Assembly (NCBI GenBank): GCA_036277115.1
Contig: DASUNM010000024.1
Coordinates: forward strand, 496,001-560,000
Direction of reading: 5' to 3'
From: Pyrinomonadaceae bacterium
GTDB taxonomy: Bacteria > Acidobacteriota > Blastocatellia > Pyrinomonadales > Pyrinomonadaceae
DNA: 64,000 nucleotides
Positions 35,456 to 42,158 of the stretch are shown in pieces. Position 1 is the stretch's first letter. Every line of letters starts with the position of its first letter. The translations under genes and the position numbers were made by a program. A model generated the notes under the pieces. It worked only from the letters and a program-made list of their open reading frames with translations. It searched no databases and was not told where the DNA came from.

Positions 35456-36244
35456 TTAGCTTCCCGGAGTCTTGCGGAGAACAATCCACAACTCTACTGA
35501 TCGATACTTCGGTGCTTTTCGAGACGTGACTTCAATTCCGGGTCCGTGCAGTCCGCCTTTGCTCGTTAGATAGTTCTTCTCGCCTTGAATGAACGTTTGC
35601 ACCTTTCGGCGCGCGTCTCGTGGCAGCGAATAGACGACGAGGCGCGCTTTCGCTCCAGGCGTCTGGCTGATCGCCTTAATAAATCCGTCGAGGCGCGCGG
35701 ACTGATCCTCATACGACATTCCTGAGTAACCACAATCGTCAAAATAGTCGGCAGCCTTCAACTTTGTTTGAAACAAACGATCGCAGTCAAAACTGTAGCT
35801 GTCATACAAGAATGACTTCATGGTGCTGGGTTCAGCGGAAACTGCTGGGTCAGGCATGGGCGAGGGGCTTCCCGGCGGTGAGATCCAAAACTCGACCGTA
35901 ATTTCTTCCCGCCGCCCGCCCTCTAACAGGACCAGGCGCGAGGGCTCAATGCCTCTGGGGCCCGCCAAATAGTTTTGCAGTCTTTTTACGTATCTGAGCG
36001 CTGCGCCCGGAAGCGATTTCGCGCCGTTATGGAAGATGAAGTAACCCTGCGCGTTGGGCTCGTTCTGCAAAGCGATGGCGATATTGTCCAGACGTGCGGA
36101 GTAATTCTCATGACTCATGTACCCAAAGTCATCGAACTTCCTCGGCCCTTGGGCATTCTCCTGCGCTGAGGCACTACGAAGAAACACGAAAGTCCCGAGT
36201 ACGATCAACACCACGCATATCCGGCAAAGGCTCTTCATTTTCAT
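35456..36244 (-). CDS. Secreted protein with an internal duplication, function unknown
   Basis: A 262-residue exported protein (signal peptide MKMKSLCRICVVLIVLGTFVFLRSASAQE) built of two copies of one domain. The first copy is FDDFGYMSHENYSARLD.. to ITVEFWI (about 37-130), the second YFDDCGYSGMSYEDQSARLD.. to SVELWIV (about 165-258). Each unit contains YSARLD / QSARLD, then a segment with FIFHN or LVVYS, YLxxxxG(I) and a strand with VE(F/L)WI. The fold may be OmpA-like, since the pattern resembles peptidoglycan-binding OmpA-type repeats with a shared D..R helix, but no key NxxLSxxRA motif is clear. ATG 36244 starts the signal peptide. No operon partner. Confidence 0.75.
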   Translation of the reverse strand: MKMKSLCRICVVLIVLGTFVFLRSASAQENAQGPRKFDDFGYMSHENYSARLDNIAIALQNEPNAQGYFIFHNGAKSLPGAALRYVKRLQNYLAGPRGIEPSRLVLLEGGRREEITVEFWISPPGSPSPMPDPAVSAEPSTMKSFLYDSYSFDCDRLFQTKLKAADYFDDCGYSGMSYEDQSARLDGFIKAISQTPGAKARLVVYSLPRDARRKVQTFIQGEKNYLTSKGGLHGPGIEVTSRKAPKYRSVELWIVLRKTPGS

Positions 36245-36310
36245 TTCTTCAAATCGAAAATCATCATGAGTTTCAATACTATTCTTTGACTTTAGCGTTT
36301 GATCCGTCTA

Positions 36311-36590
36311 AATACCTGCAGCCCGCCATTCCTTATACAGCATGAACCCAAAGACGACAGTTCAGATTCGATCCTGGCTCCTTCCCTGGCTGCCAAGTCG
36401 GAAGCTGTCTCAGATGACTTGCTGCGCGCAATCATCGACGAACACGCGGAGCCAATCATCAAGAAAATACTGAGAAGTAAAGGTCGCCTTATGCCATCGA
36501 TCAACGCATTGGAGAGGCGATTGATTCTGATTCCAAACCTGAGCTGTTCGTTTCCGGCATATTGGAAAATCTTCAGGCGTCAGATTTAAC
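36311..36590 (+). pseudogene. Possible decayed gene fragment upstream of the graspetide precursor
   Basis: The 444-base gap before the precursor gene contains a coding-like stretch HEPKDDSSDSILAPSL..SDDLLRAIIDEHAEPIIKKILRSK (about 36340-36480). Shortly after this the reading frame shifts +1: SPYAIDQRIGEAIDSDSKPE and ELFVSGILENLQASD (about 36485-36590) are then read in the neighbouring frame. The first part looks like the N-terminus of an acidobacterial sigma-like hypothetical family, recalled from memory. No intact ORF spans it, so it may be a frameshifted remnant. Assigned with low confidence; it may simply be non-coding. Confidence 0.3.
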
Positions 36591-36688
36591 AAACTCGCGA
36601 GTAACCCCGAGCGCTTTCGACGCATCACAGGTGTCGTCTAGAGTTCGTACTCGCAATGCACACTTCAACCCCTTAAGGAGATCACTCA

Positions 36689-36865
36689 ATGCCAGATAAG
36701 ACAGAAGTACGCATCCCCGAAGACTCCGAGCAGAGTCTGCCGTTCTTCGCGCGCTTTCTCGAAGCCCAAGCCACCCCCGAGGTTAGCAAAATGACGCTCA
36801 AGTACCCGTCCGACAGGGATGAGATCGACCAACGACTTGAATTGACGTCAGGCAACAACGAATAA
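36689..36865 (+). CDS. Graspetide precursor peptide (microviridin/marinostatin-like)
   Basis: A 58-residue ribosomal peptide precursor. Leader: PFFARFLE at residues 18-25, the helix that binds and activates the ATP-grasp ligase in microviridin systems. Core: TLKYPSDRDE at 36-45, matching microviridin TxKYPSD and closest to marinostatin (TMRYPSDSDE). By analogy with marinostatin (Thr3-Asp9, Ser8-Asp11), esters are predicted between Thr36-Asp42 and Ser41-Asp44. The product would be bicyclic with Leu37 as P1, so a serine-protease inhibitor of elastase/chymotrypsin/subtilisin type is likely. The ATG follows AAGGAG (36675-36680) by 8 bases. Odd: a 13-residue tail (46-58, IDQRLELTSGNNE) extends past the core. 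A cognate ligase gene lies 176 bases downstream. It was too short for simple ORF lists, so it is easily missed. Confidence 0.9.
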   Translation: MPDKTEVRIPEDSEQSLPFFARFLEAQATPEVSKMTLKYPSDRDEIDQRLELTSGNNE

Positions 36866-36897
36866 ATAAAAAGTCCGTTCCAAACGGTCGCCGAAAA

Positions 36898-36929
36898 GCC
36901 GGTCGTGTCGAATCTCGCGCACGGCCGGC
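36898..36929. promoter_or_regulatory. Inverted repeat between graspetide precursor and ligase genes
   Basis: GCCGGTCGTG and CACGGCCGGC arms (one G-T mismatch) with a 12-base loop form a GC-rich hairpin in the 176-base gap. It lacks a T-run, so it is not a classic terminator. It could attenuate read-through or protect the short precursor mRNA from decay, giving more precursor than ligase; this is inference. Confidence 0.5.
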
Positions 36930-37041
36930 GCCCTTAACAGAAGGATCCGGCCCTCGTTCGAAGCATTCGCGGCTAGCATTCCATCGTCGCACGAGGCTCG
37001 TCAGACGGGGGCCGCACCTTCTAACTACTCACCTCCGACGC

Positions 37042-38034
37042 ATGAATCCAACAGCGCGCGACGCCGTTCTCATGTTGACGCACGGCGGCGATTTCTACAC
37101 CATCGATCTCGTCTCGCAGGCTCTTGCGCGCAGGGGCGCCCGCCCCATTCGCTTCAACACAGATTTCTTCCCGTCGTCCGTCATGCTTTCGGCTCGCGCG
37201 GGCGATGAACGCGCCGCGTACCTTTTCACGGACGTGGGCGAGCAGATTTCCACCACGGAGGTGCGCGCCGTGTGGGCCCGTAAGCTTTGGTCGCCGCGTA
37301 TGGCCGACGACCTCGATGAGCGTTATCGCGAAATGTGCATACGGGAGTCCACCGCCGCGCTTGAAGGCTTTCTCGACGCGCTCCACGATGTGCGCTGGGT
37401 CAACGACCTCCAGCGCGAGGGCGCCGCCGAGAACAAGCAACGACAGCTCCGACTCGCCGCGCGCGCTGGCCTGCGCGTCCCGCGTACTCTCGTCACCAAC
37501 GACCCCGTCGCGGCTCGACAGTTTTTCGCAGAGACTGAAGGCCAAACCGTGGCGAAGCTCCTCCGCCCGCTCACCGTCAGCATGGACGCTGTCGAGGCCT
37601 TCGTTTACACCAGCCGCCTCCGCGAAGAAGATCTGGCTTCGGCGGAGTCACTTCGGCATAGCCCGATGGTCTTTCAAGAGTTGATTCCGAAAGCGCGCGA
37701 ATTGCGCGTCGCGTGGGTTGCGGGCGAAGCCTTCGTAGGCGCGCTCGACGCGAGTGGTACGTCGCGCGGGCATACCGACTGGCGGCGCGCCGCCGCCGGC
37801 GAATGTCGATGGGAGACGGCCCAGCTTCCCGCCGAGGTCTTAAGCGGCCTGCTGGCATTGATGTCGGAACTCGGTCTCGTCTTCGGGGCCGTTGATCTCA
37901 TCTGTACTCCGTCGGGCGAGCACGTTTTCCTCGAAGTTAACCCCTCTGGCGAATGGGGTATGCTCGAACGAGACCTCGGCCTTCCTATCTCGGAAGCCAT
38001 CGCCGAAGCGCTCCTCGAAACCCGTAAGCAGTAA
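37042..38034 (+). CDS. MdnC/MvdD-like ATP-grasp peptide ligase (graspetide maturase)
   Basis: A 330-residue ATP-grasp ligase predicted to form side-chain ester crosslinks in the precursor encoded just upstream. The N-terminal MLTHGGDFYTIDLVSQALARRGARPIRFNTDFFP matches the MvdD/MdnC pre-ATP-grasp domain (HxxD..FDTDxFP type). Central KLLRPL, VFQELIPKARELRVAWVAGEAFVGALD and C-terminal GAVDLIC..HVFLEVNPSGEWGMLERDLGLPI are the ATP-grasp core, with the metal-binding Asp, Glu and Asn (DLIC, EVNPSGEW). Length fits the family (about 325). Only one ligase is present; microviridin systems use a second to make the Lys-Glu amide, so bicyclic ester-only product is favoured. GC-rich codon use, as in much of the window. 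ATG 37042 has no strong ribosome-binding site. Confidence 0.92.
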   Translation: MNPTARDAVLMLTHGGDFYTIDLVSQALARRGARPIRFNTDFFPSSVMLSARAGDERAAYLFTDVGEQISTTEVRAVWARKLWSPRMADDLDERYREMCIRESTAALEGFLDALHDVRWVNDLQREGAAENKQRQLRLAARAGLRVPRTLVTNDPVAARQFFAETEGQTVAKLLRPLTVSMDAVEAFVYTSRLREEDLASAESLRHSPMVFQELIPKARELRVAWVAGEAFVGALDASGTSRGHTDWRRAAAGECRWETAQLPAEVLSGLLALMSELGLVFGAVDLICTPSGEHVFLEVNPSGEWGMLERDLGLPISEAIAEALLETRKQ

Positions 38035-38173
38035 GCAATAGGCCGGAGGCAGAAGACCCGAGGTCCAACCTTCAATTTACTTTTGAAGAAAAGCGACAAC
38101 AGCTTTGCGATGACGTTAGGTGTCTGCCTTTCAGTTGCCAGTCATACCGCGGCTGTGCTTCACTGCGTCGTCG

Positions 38174-39376
38174 ATGCCTGAGCTGTCCACAACCGAACTC
38201 GATCAACTTCTTTCGCGGATAAGTTCCTTTGTGCGGGACGAGATCTACCCGCTCGAACAGTCTTTCCTGCGCCAGCCTTTCCGTGAACTCCTGCCCGCGT
38301 TGCAATCCAAGCGAGCTCAAGTTAAAGCCGCCGGGATGTGGACCCCCCACCTTCCGGAAGAGTACGGCGGTCTCGGACTAACTCTTTCTCAATTTGCGCG
38401 GGTCAGTGAGGAACTCGGTCGCACGCCGCTGGGTCACTATTTATTCAACTGTCAGGCGCCCGACATCGGCAACACCGAAATATTGATAACTCATGGTACG
38501 GCTTCCCAGAAGGACCTCTATCTTCGGCCGCTGATACAAGGAGAGATTCGCAGCTGCTTTTCGATGACTGAGCCCGAACACCCAGGTTCGAATCCGACCT
38601 GGATGAGCACCACAGCCGTTACGGAGGGCGACGACTACGTCATCAACGGTCACAAATGGTTCACCTCCTCCGCCGAAGGTGCGAGCTTTGCGATCGTGAT
38701 GGCCAACACCAATCCGGATTCGACCAGTCGCTACGGGAAGGCGAGTCAAATAATCGTTCCCATACCTACGCCGGGTTTCGAGATAGTGCGGAACATCAAT
38801 GTCATGGGCGAGGACGGTAGCGACTACGCAAGTCATGCAGAGGTGCGATACACGAATTGTCGCGTGCCTCGGACGAACTTGCTCGGCGAAGCAGGTAAAG
38901 GATTTCAGATCGCTCAGGAACGACTCGGGCCCGGCAGAATTCATCACTGCATGCGTTGGATTGGAATATGTGAGCGGGCGTTTGATCTCATGTGTGACTA
39001 TGCAGCGAAAAGGGAGTTGGCACCCGGTGTGTTGCTGGGGACAAAGCAGAACGTGCAGGAGTGGATCGCCGAGAGTCGGGCTGAAATAAACTCTGCCCGG
39101 CTCCTGGTTCTTGATGTTGCCTCAAAAATTGATCAGCTGGGCGCCAGCGCGTCGCGCTCGGAAATTTCGTTAATCAAATTCTACGTCGCCGGGATCCTGC
39201 AGCAGGTGCTTGACCGCGCCATTCAGGTCCATGGAGCGCTTGGCTTAACCGACGCCACGCTGCTTTCATACTGGTACCGACACGAACGAGGAGCACGAAT
39301 CTACGACGGGCCGGATGAAGTTCACAAAACGGTGGTCGCCCGAGAGGCTCTGCGACGATACGGCATGAAGTTGTAG
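38174..39376 (+). CDS. Acyl-CoA dehydrogenase (ACAD10/11-like half)
   Basis: FAD-dependent acyl-CoA dehydrogenase of about 400 residues. Seen: N-terminal helical domain (FVRDEIYPLEQSFL, MWTPHLPEEYGGLGL), the flavin/substrate region CFSMTEPEHPGSNPTWMSTTAV, GHKWFTSSAEGASF, and the C-terminal QVHGALGLTDATLLSYWYRHERGARIYDGPDEVHKTVVAREALRR. The pattern SMTEP.HPGS and the downstream phosphotransferase gene (5 bases away) correspond to the two halves of eukaryotic ACAD10/ACAD11. Those act in breakdown of 4-hydroxy fatty acids through 4-phospho intermediates. Catalytic-base position is not obvious by eye. ATG 38174 is chosen over an upstream GTG (38120) because it matches the family N-terminus. Confidence 0.92.
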   Translation: MPELSTTELDQLLSRISSFVRDEIYPLEQSFLRQPFRELLPALQSKRAQVKAAGMWTPHLPEEYGGLGLTLSQFARVSEELGRTPLGHYLFNCQAPDIGNTEILITHGTASQKDLYLRPLIQGEIRSCFSMTEPEHPGSNPTWMSTTAVTEGDDYVINGHKWFTSSAEGASFAIVMANTNPDSTSRYGKASQIIVPIPTPGFEIVRNINVMGEDGSDYASHAEVRYTNCRVPRTNLLGEAGKGFQIAQERLGPGRIHHCMRWIGICERAFDLMCDYAAKRELAPGVLLGTKQNVQEWIAESRAEINSARLLVLDVASKIDQLGASASRSEISLIKFYVAGILQQVLDRAIQVHGALGLTDATLLSYWYRHERGARIYDGPDEVHKTVVAREALRRYGMKL

Positions 39377-39381
39377 CAGCC

Positions 39382-40455
39382 ATGGAAGAGTCCTCGTTCA
39401 TTGATCAGCCGCGCGGTGTTCGCGCTGGAGAAGAACTAAACGAACAGAACCTTGCATCGTATTTGCGTACGCATCTCCCCAACCTGGAAGCCGCGCTTAC
39501 GGTAAAGCAATTCCCCTCAGGGTTTTCGAATCTCACTTATCTTTTGAAGTTTGGCGATCGTCAACTCGTTCTTCGACGCCCGCCGATCGGGGCAAAAATC
39601 AAGACGGCCCACGACATGGGCCGAGAGTTTCGGATACTTTCACATCTGCATCCTGTTTATCCAAAGGTTCCCGAGCCGTTGTTGTTTTGTGAAGATGAGA
39701 CGGTTATCGGTGCACCGTTTTATGTGATGGAGCGAGTGCGCGGAATCATCCTGCGGGCCCAATCTCCAGAAGGCTCCGAGCTGACGCCTCAAACTATGCG
39801 CCGCCTTTCGAGGGCATTTGTTGAAAACCTGGTTGAAATTCACGCGATCGATTATCGCGGAGCGGGATTGGGTGATTTAGGATCTCCACAAGGCTATGTG
39901 CATCGTCAGATCGAAGGGTGGACCAAGCGATATTACAATGCCCAAACTGACGATGTTCGCGAAATCGATCAACTTGCTGATTGGTTGCGCACACATCTTC
40001 CCCACGACTCGCCTGGAGCTCTGATTCACAACGATTACAAGTACGACAACCTCGTACTCTCATCAGAGGACATTGCCAGGGTCATTGCGGTCCTTGATTG
40101 GGAGATGGCTACCATTGGTGATCCGTTGATGGATCTTGGGACCACACTTGGTTACTGGGTAGAGTCGACGGATTCTGAAGAGTGGCAGCGATCCGGGTTT
40201 GTCTTGACGAGACTGCCAGGAAACCTGAGTCGCAAGCAGGTGGTTGACTACTACGCTGAGAAGAGTGGCCGCGAAATAGGCGATGCCACTTTCTACTACG
40301 CTTACGGCTTATTGAAGATCGCCGTAATCGTGCAACAGATCTATTTTCGATATAAGCAAGGCCTTACGACGGATTCACGCTTCGCCGGGCTGGGAAGCTT
40401 GGTCAAGGCTTGCGGCCGGCAGGCAGAGAGAGCGGTTGAAGGTGGAATAATTTGA
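39382..40455 (+). CDS. Aminoglycoside-phosphotransferase-fold kinase (ACAD10/11 kinase half)
   Basis: A 357-residue kinase of the APH/choline-kinase fold. Visible: nucleotide-binding region FSNLTYLLKFGDRQLVLRRPP with the catalytic lysine position replaced in part by Arg, PVPEP-type KVPEPLLFCED, FYVMERVRG, Brenner-type catalytic loop LIHNDYKYDNLVLS and metal-binding VIAVLDWEMATIGDPLMDLG. In eukaryotes this domain is fused to acyl-CoA dehydrogenase (ACAD10/11) and phosphorylates the 4-hydroxyl of 4-hydroxyacyl-CoA. Here it is a separate gene 5 bases after the dehydrogenase, so the pair is likely one enzyme system. Aminoglycoside resistance is unlikely. ATG 39382. Confidence 0.92.
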   Translation: MEESSFIDQPRGVRAGEELNEQNLASYLRTHLPNLEAALTVKQFPSGFSNLTYLLKFGDRQLVLRRPPIGAKIKTAHDMGREFRILSHLHPVYPKVPEPLLFCEDETVIGAPFYVMERVRGIILRAQSPEGSELTPQTMRRLSRAFVENLVEIHAIDYRGAGLGDLGSPQGYVHRQIEGWTKRYYNAQTDDVREIDQLADWLRTHLPHDSPGALIHNDYKYDNLVLSSEDIARVIAVLDWEMATIGDPLMDLGTTLGYWVESTDSEEWQRSGFVLTRLPGNLSRKQVVDYYAEKSGREIGDATFYYAYGLLKIAVIVQQIYFRYKQGLTTDSRFAGLGSLVKACGRQAERAVEGGII

Positions 40456-40457
40456 GT

Positions 40458-40538
40458 TGGCGTCCGTACGGGAGTCGAACCCCGACTGGTCGGGGTCGCC
40501 GCCGTGAAAGGGAAGCGACCAATTGTAGTTCACGGGAC
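40458..40538 (-). pseudogene. Degenerate tRNA-Glu copy
   Basis: An 81-base sequence that resembles the intact tRNA-Glu(UUC) at 41622-41697 on the same strand. Shared parts are the 5' acceptor strand (GTCCCGT), the anticodon loop with 3' stem strand CTTTCACGGCGGCGA, the T-loop segment GGGTTCGACTCCCGTACGG and the 3' GACGCCA. Differences: one base lost in the acceptor 3' strand, a mismatched anticodon stem, an unrelated D-arm and a hairpin-forming insert (CCCCGACCAGTCGGGG) between the anticodon and T arms. It is probably non-functional. With 40539-40722, otherwise empty, it fills the gap before the PEP-CTERM gene. Confidence 0.7.
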
Positions 40539-40722
40539 TTAGCGGCATGGATAGCGCTTTAACGCACTTGAAGGACTAACGAGAACCGTTTATTGGGCGT
40601 TTAGTTGGACCCGCGAGTGGAGTACTGGTTAGGCCATAATCCGATTGAAAACCTGAAGACTTGATGCTATTAGGCGTGTCTCACTTACAAGCAAAGACAG
40701 TGGAATCAAAGGAGCCTCCCAA

Positions 40723-41415
40723 ATGGGTTATCTTAAGGGAGTCAGTCTCGCCGTTATCGGCGTTTGCGTGTTTTTCATTGCCGCCACCACGGCCCGCGCC
40801 GATACCTTCGTGCTGACGGGCGGCCGAGGTGCCACGGGCGGGACAATTTTGAGTCTATTCCTAACCGGACCTAACTTCCAGTTCGAGACCGATGCCCTTG
40901 CGCAGACCCTCGCCCCCGCTCTTCAGGGTTGCCCTGGGCCCTCGGGCCAATGCACAACTGGGGCAACATTCAGTCTGAATTCCTCCGTACCCGCCACGGC
41001 TTTTACCTTCGGAGCGCCGGGCAGCCTGGTCGTCAATGGTACAAGCTATCCTCCTTTCCGATTTAACAGCGGAAGCGTGAACTGGATGGGGAGTGCAATC
41101 GTTCCCACAACCACCGACCGCGGTGAGATCGTTTTCTCGATGCCCTTTACCATGTCGGGTACAATGGTTGGCACCAACATAGTCGGGAACCTATTTATAC
41201 CGCCCGACCCAGCCGAAACAGTAATCTTCAGTTTATCGTTTGAAGCCGCAGGGACGGCGCTGGTGTTTCTTGATCAATTCAATCGCCCTAACTTCGTCAA
41301 TTTCCAAATGACTTCAGGGTCAGTGCAGTTTGACCCCGTGCCCGAACCGGCTACGATCCTGCTGCTAAGTGCCGGCCTCGCAGGTTGGTCGGTGCTGCGC
41401 CGTAGGAGGCGCTAG
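40723..41415 (+). CDS. PEP-CTERM sorting-domain protein
   Basis: A 230-residue exported protein. N-terminal signal peptide (GVSLAVIGVCVFFIAATTARAD), a beta-rich Thr/Phe/Gly body rich in Asn/Ser, and a classic C-terminal sorting signal: VPEPATILLLSAGLAG, a membrane segment, then the Arg cluster RRRRR. An exosortase (EpsH family) is expected to cleave at PEP and anchor or release it, usually in organisms making exopolysaccharide; no exosortase is visible in this window. AAAGGAG precedes ATG 40723 by 8 bases. The body is not recognised. The gene is flanked by a tRNA-Glu pseudogene and an intact tRNA-Glu. Confidence 0.93.
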   Translation: MGYLKGVSLAVIGVCVFFIAATTARADTFVLTGGRGATGGTILSLFLTGPNFQFETDALAQTLAPALQGCPGPSGQCTTGATFSLNSSVPATAFTFGAPGSLVVNGTSYPPFRFNSGSVNWMGSAIVPTTTDRGEIVFSMPFTMSGTMVGTNIVGNLFIPPDPAETVIFSLSFEAAGTALVFLDQFNRPNFVNFQMTSGSVQFDPVPEPATILLLSAGLAGWSVLRRRRR

Positions 41416-41621
41416 ACTTACCTCATAAACTTTCACTAACTATTTAGCTGCGGTTTTTCTAAACGCACGTACCCGGACCAGGAATGCACTTAGCAGAGTA
41501 AAAGTGTGTCTGACTTAATAACCTCGGTTCTTCGTATTGCCGTTCGCAGCCCAATGCTACGAAAAAACCGGCCAGTTGGCTTGAGTGATGGCGATGCGAT
41601 GGGAAGGAGGGGCAGGGAAGT

Positions 41622-41697
<76 letters not shown>

Positions 41698-41737
41698 GCA
41701 CAGAATTGATTTTTGGTGAGAGAACGAAACCGTTAAG

Positions 41738-42073
41738 TTAACTGACAGGCGGGACACTGTCAAACGACTCGCTTTGAAGCTTCTCAATCAGTTTTGTCAG
41801 CGCGCGCCGTTCATTCTCTTCGCTGAAAACGAATCGCAAAGCAAAGCCCATGTCCGCCACCCGGTAGACGACTTTCCCCCAGGCAAAGACCAGATGATTG
41901 CCAAAGTCTATTTCCAGTCGCACCAGTTCTGCTGCTTTAACTTCACCCGCAGTTAGCACGAAGCAGCCACTCGCGCTCAGATCGCAAATTCCACCTCGAT
42001 CCTGCGTCAATAAACTTTGCCAGCGCGCCGGCAGGTTCAGACGAATGCGTTCAGCTTGACGACGCTCTTGCAT
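41738..42073 (-). CDS. PilZ-domain protein
   Basis: A 111-residue protein made of one PilZ domain, which usually binds cyclic di-GMP. Both binding motifs are visible: the N-terminal RxxxR (RRQAERIRLNLPARW) and the D/NxSxxG (CDLSASGCFV). A beta strand with GKVVYR and GFALRF follow. No other domain is attached, so it may act as a receptor that docks to a partner. Start ATG 42073. A cyclic di-GMP phosphodiesterase-like HD-GYP gene lies 4 kb downstream, but no operon is evident. Confidence 0.92.
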   Translation of the reverse strand: MQERRQAERIRLNLPARWQSLLTQDRGGICDLSASGCFVLTAGEVKAAELVRLEIDFGNHLVFAWGKVVYRVADMGFALRFVFSEENERRALTKLIEKLQSESFDSVPPVS

Positions 42074-42158
42074 GAGCAGAACTTCAACTTATAATCACTG
42101 CGCGTAGTTTCAAAGCGCTTCAAGAATCGCGCTACTTATAGCACAGGAGATCGTCGCC

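Noticed and set aside
39382-40455. Aminoglycoside resistance kinase
   Set aside because: Its fold is APH-like, but coupling to an acyl-CoA dehydrogenase and the DWEMATIGDPLMDLG motif match ACAD10/11-type kinases.
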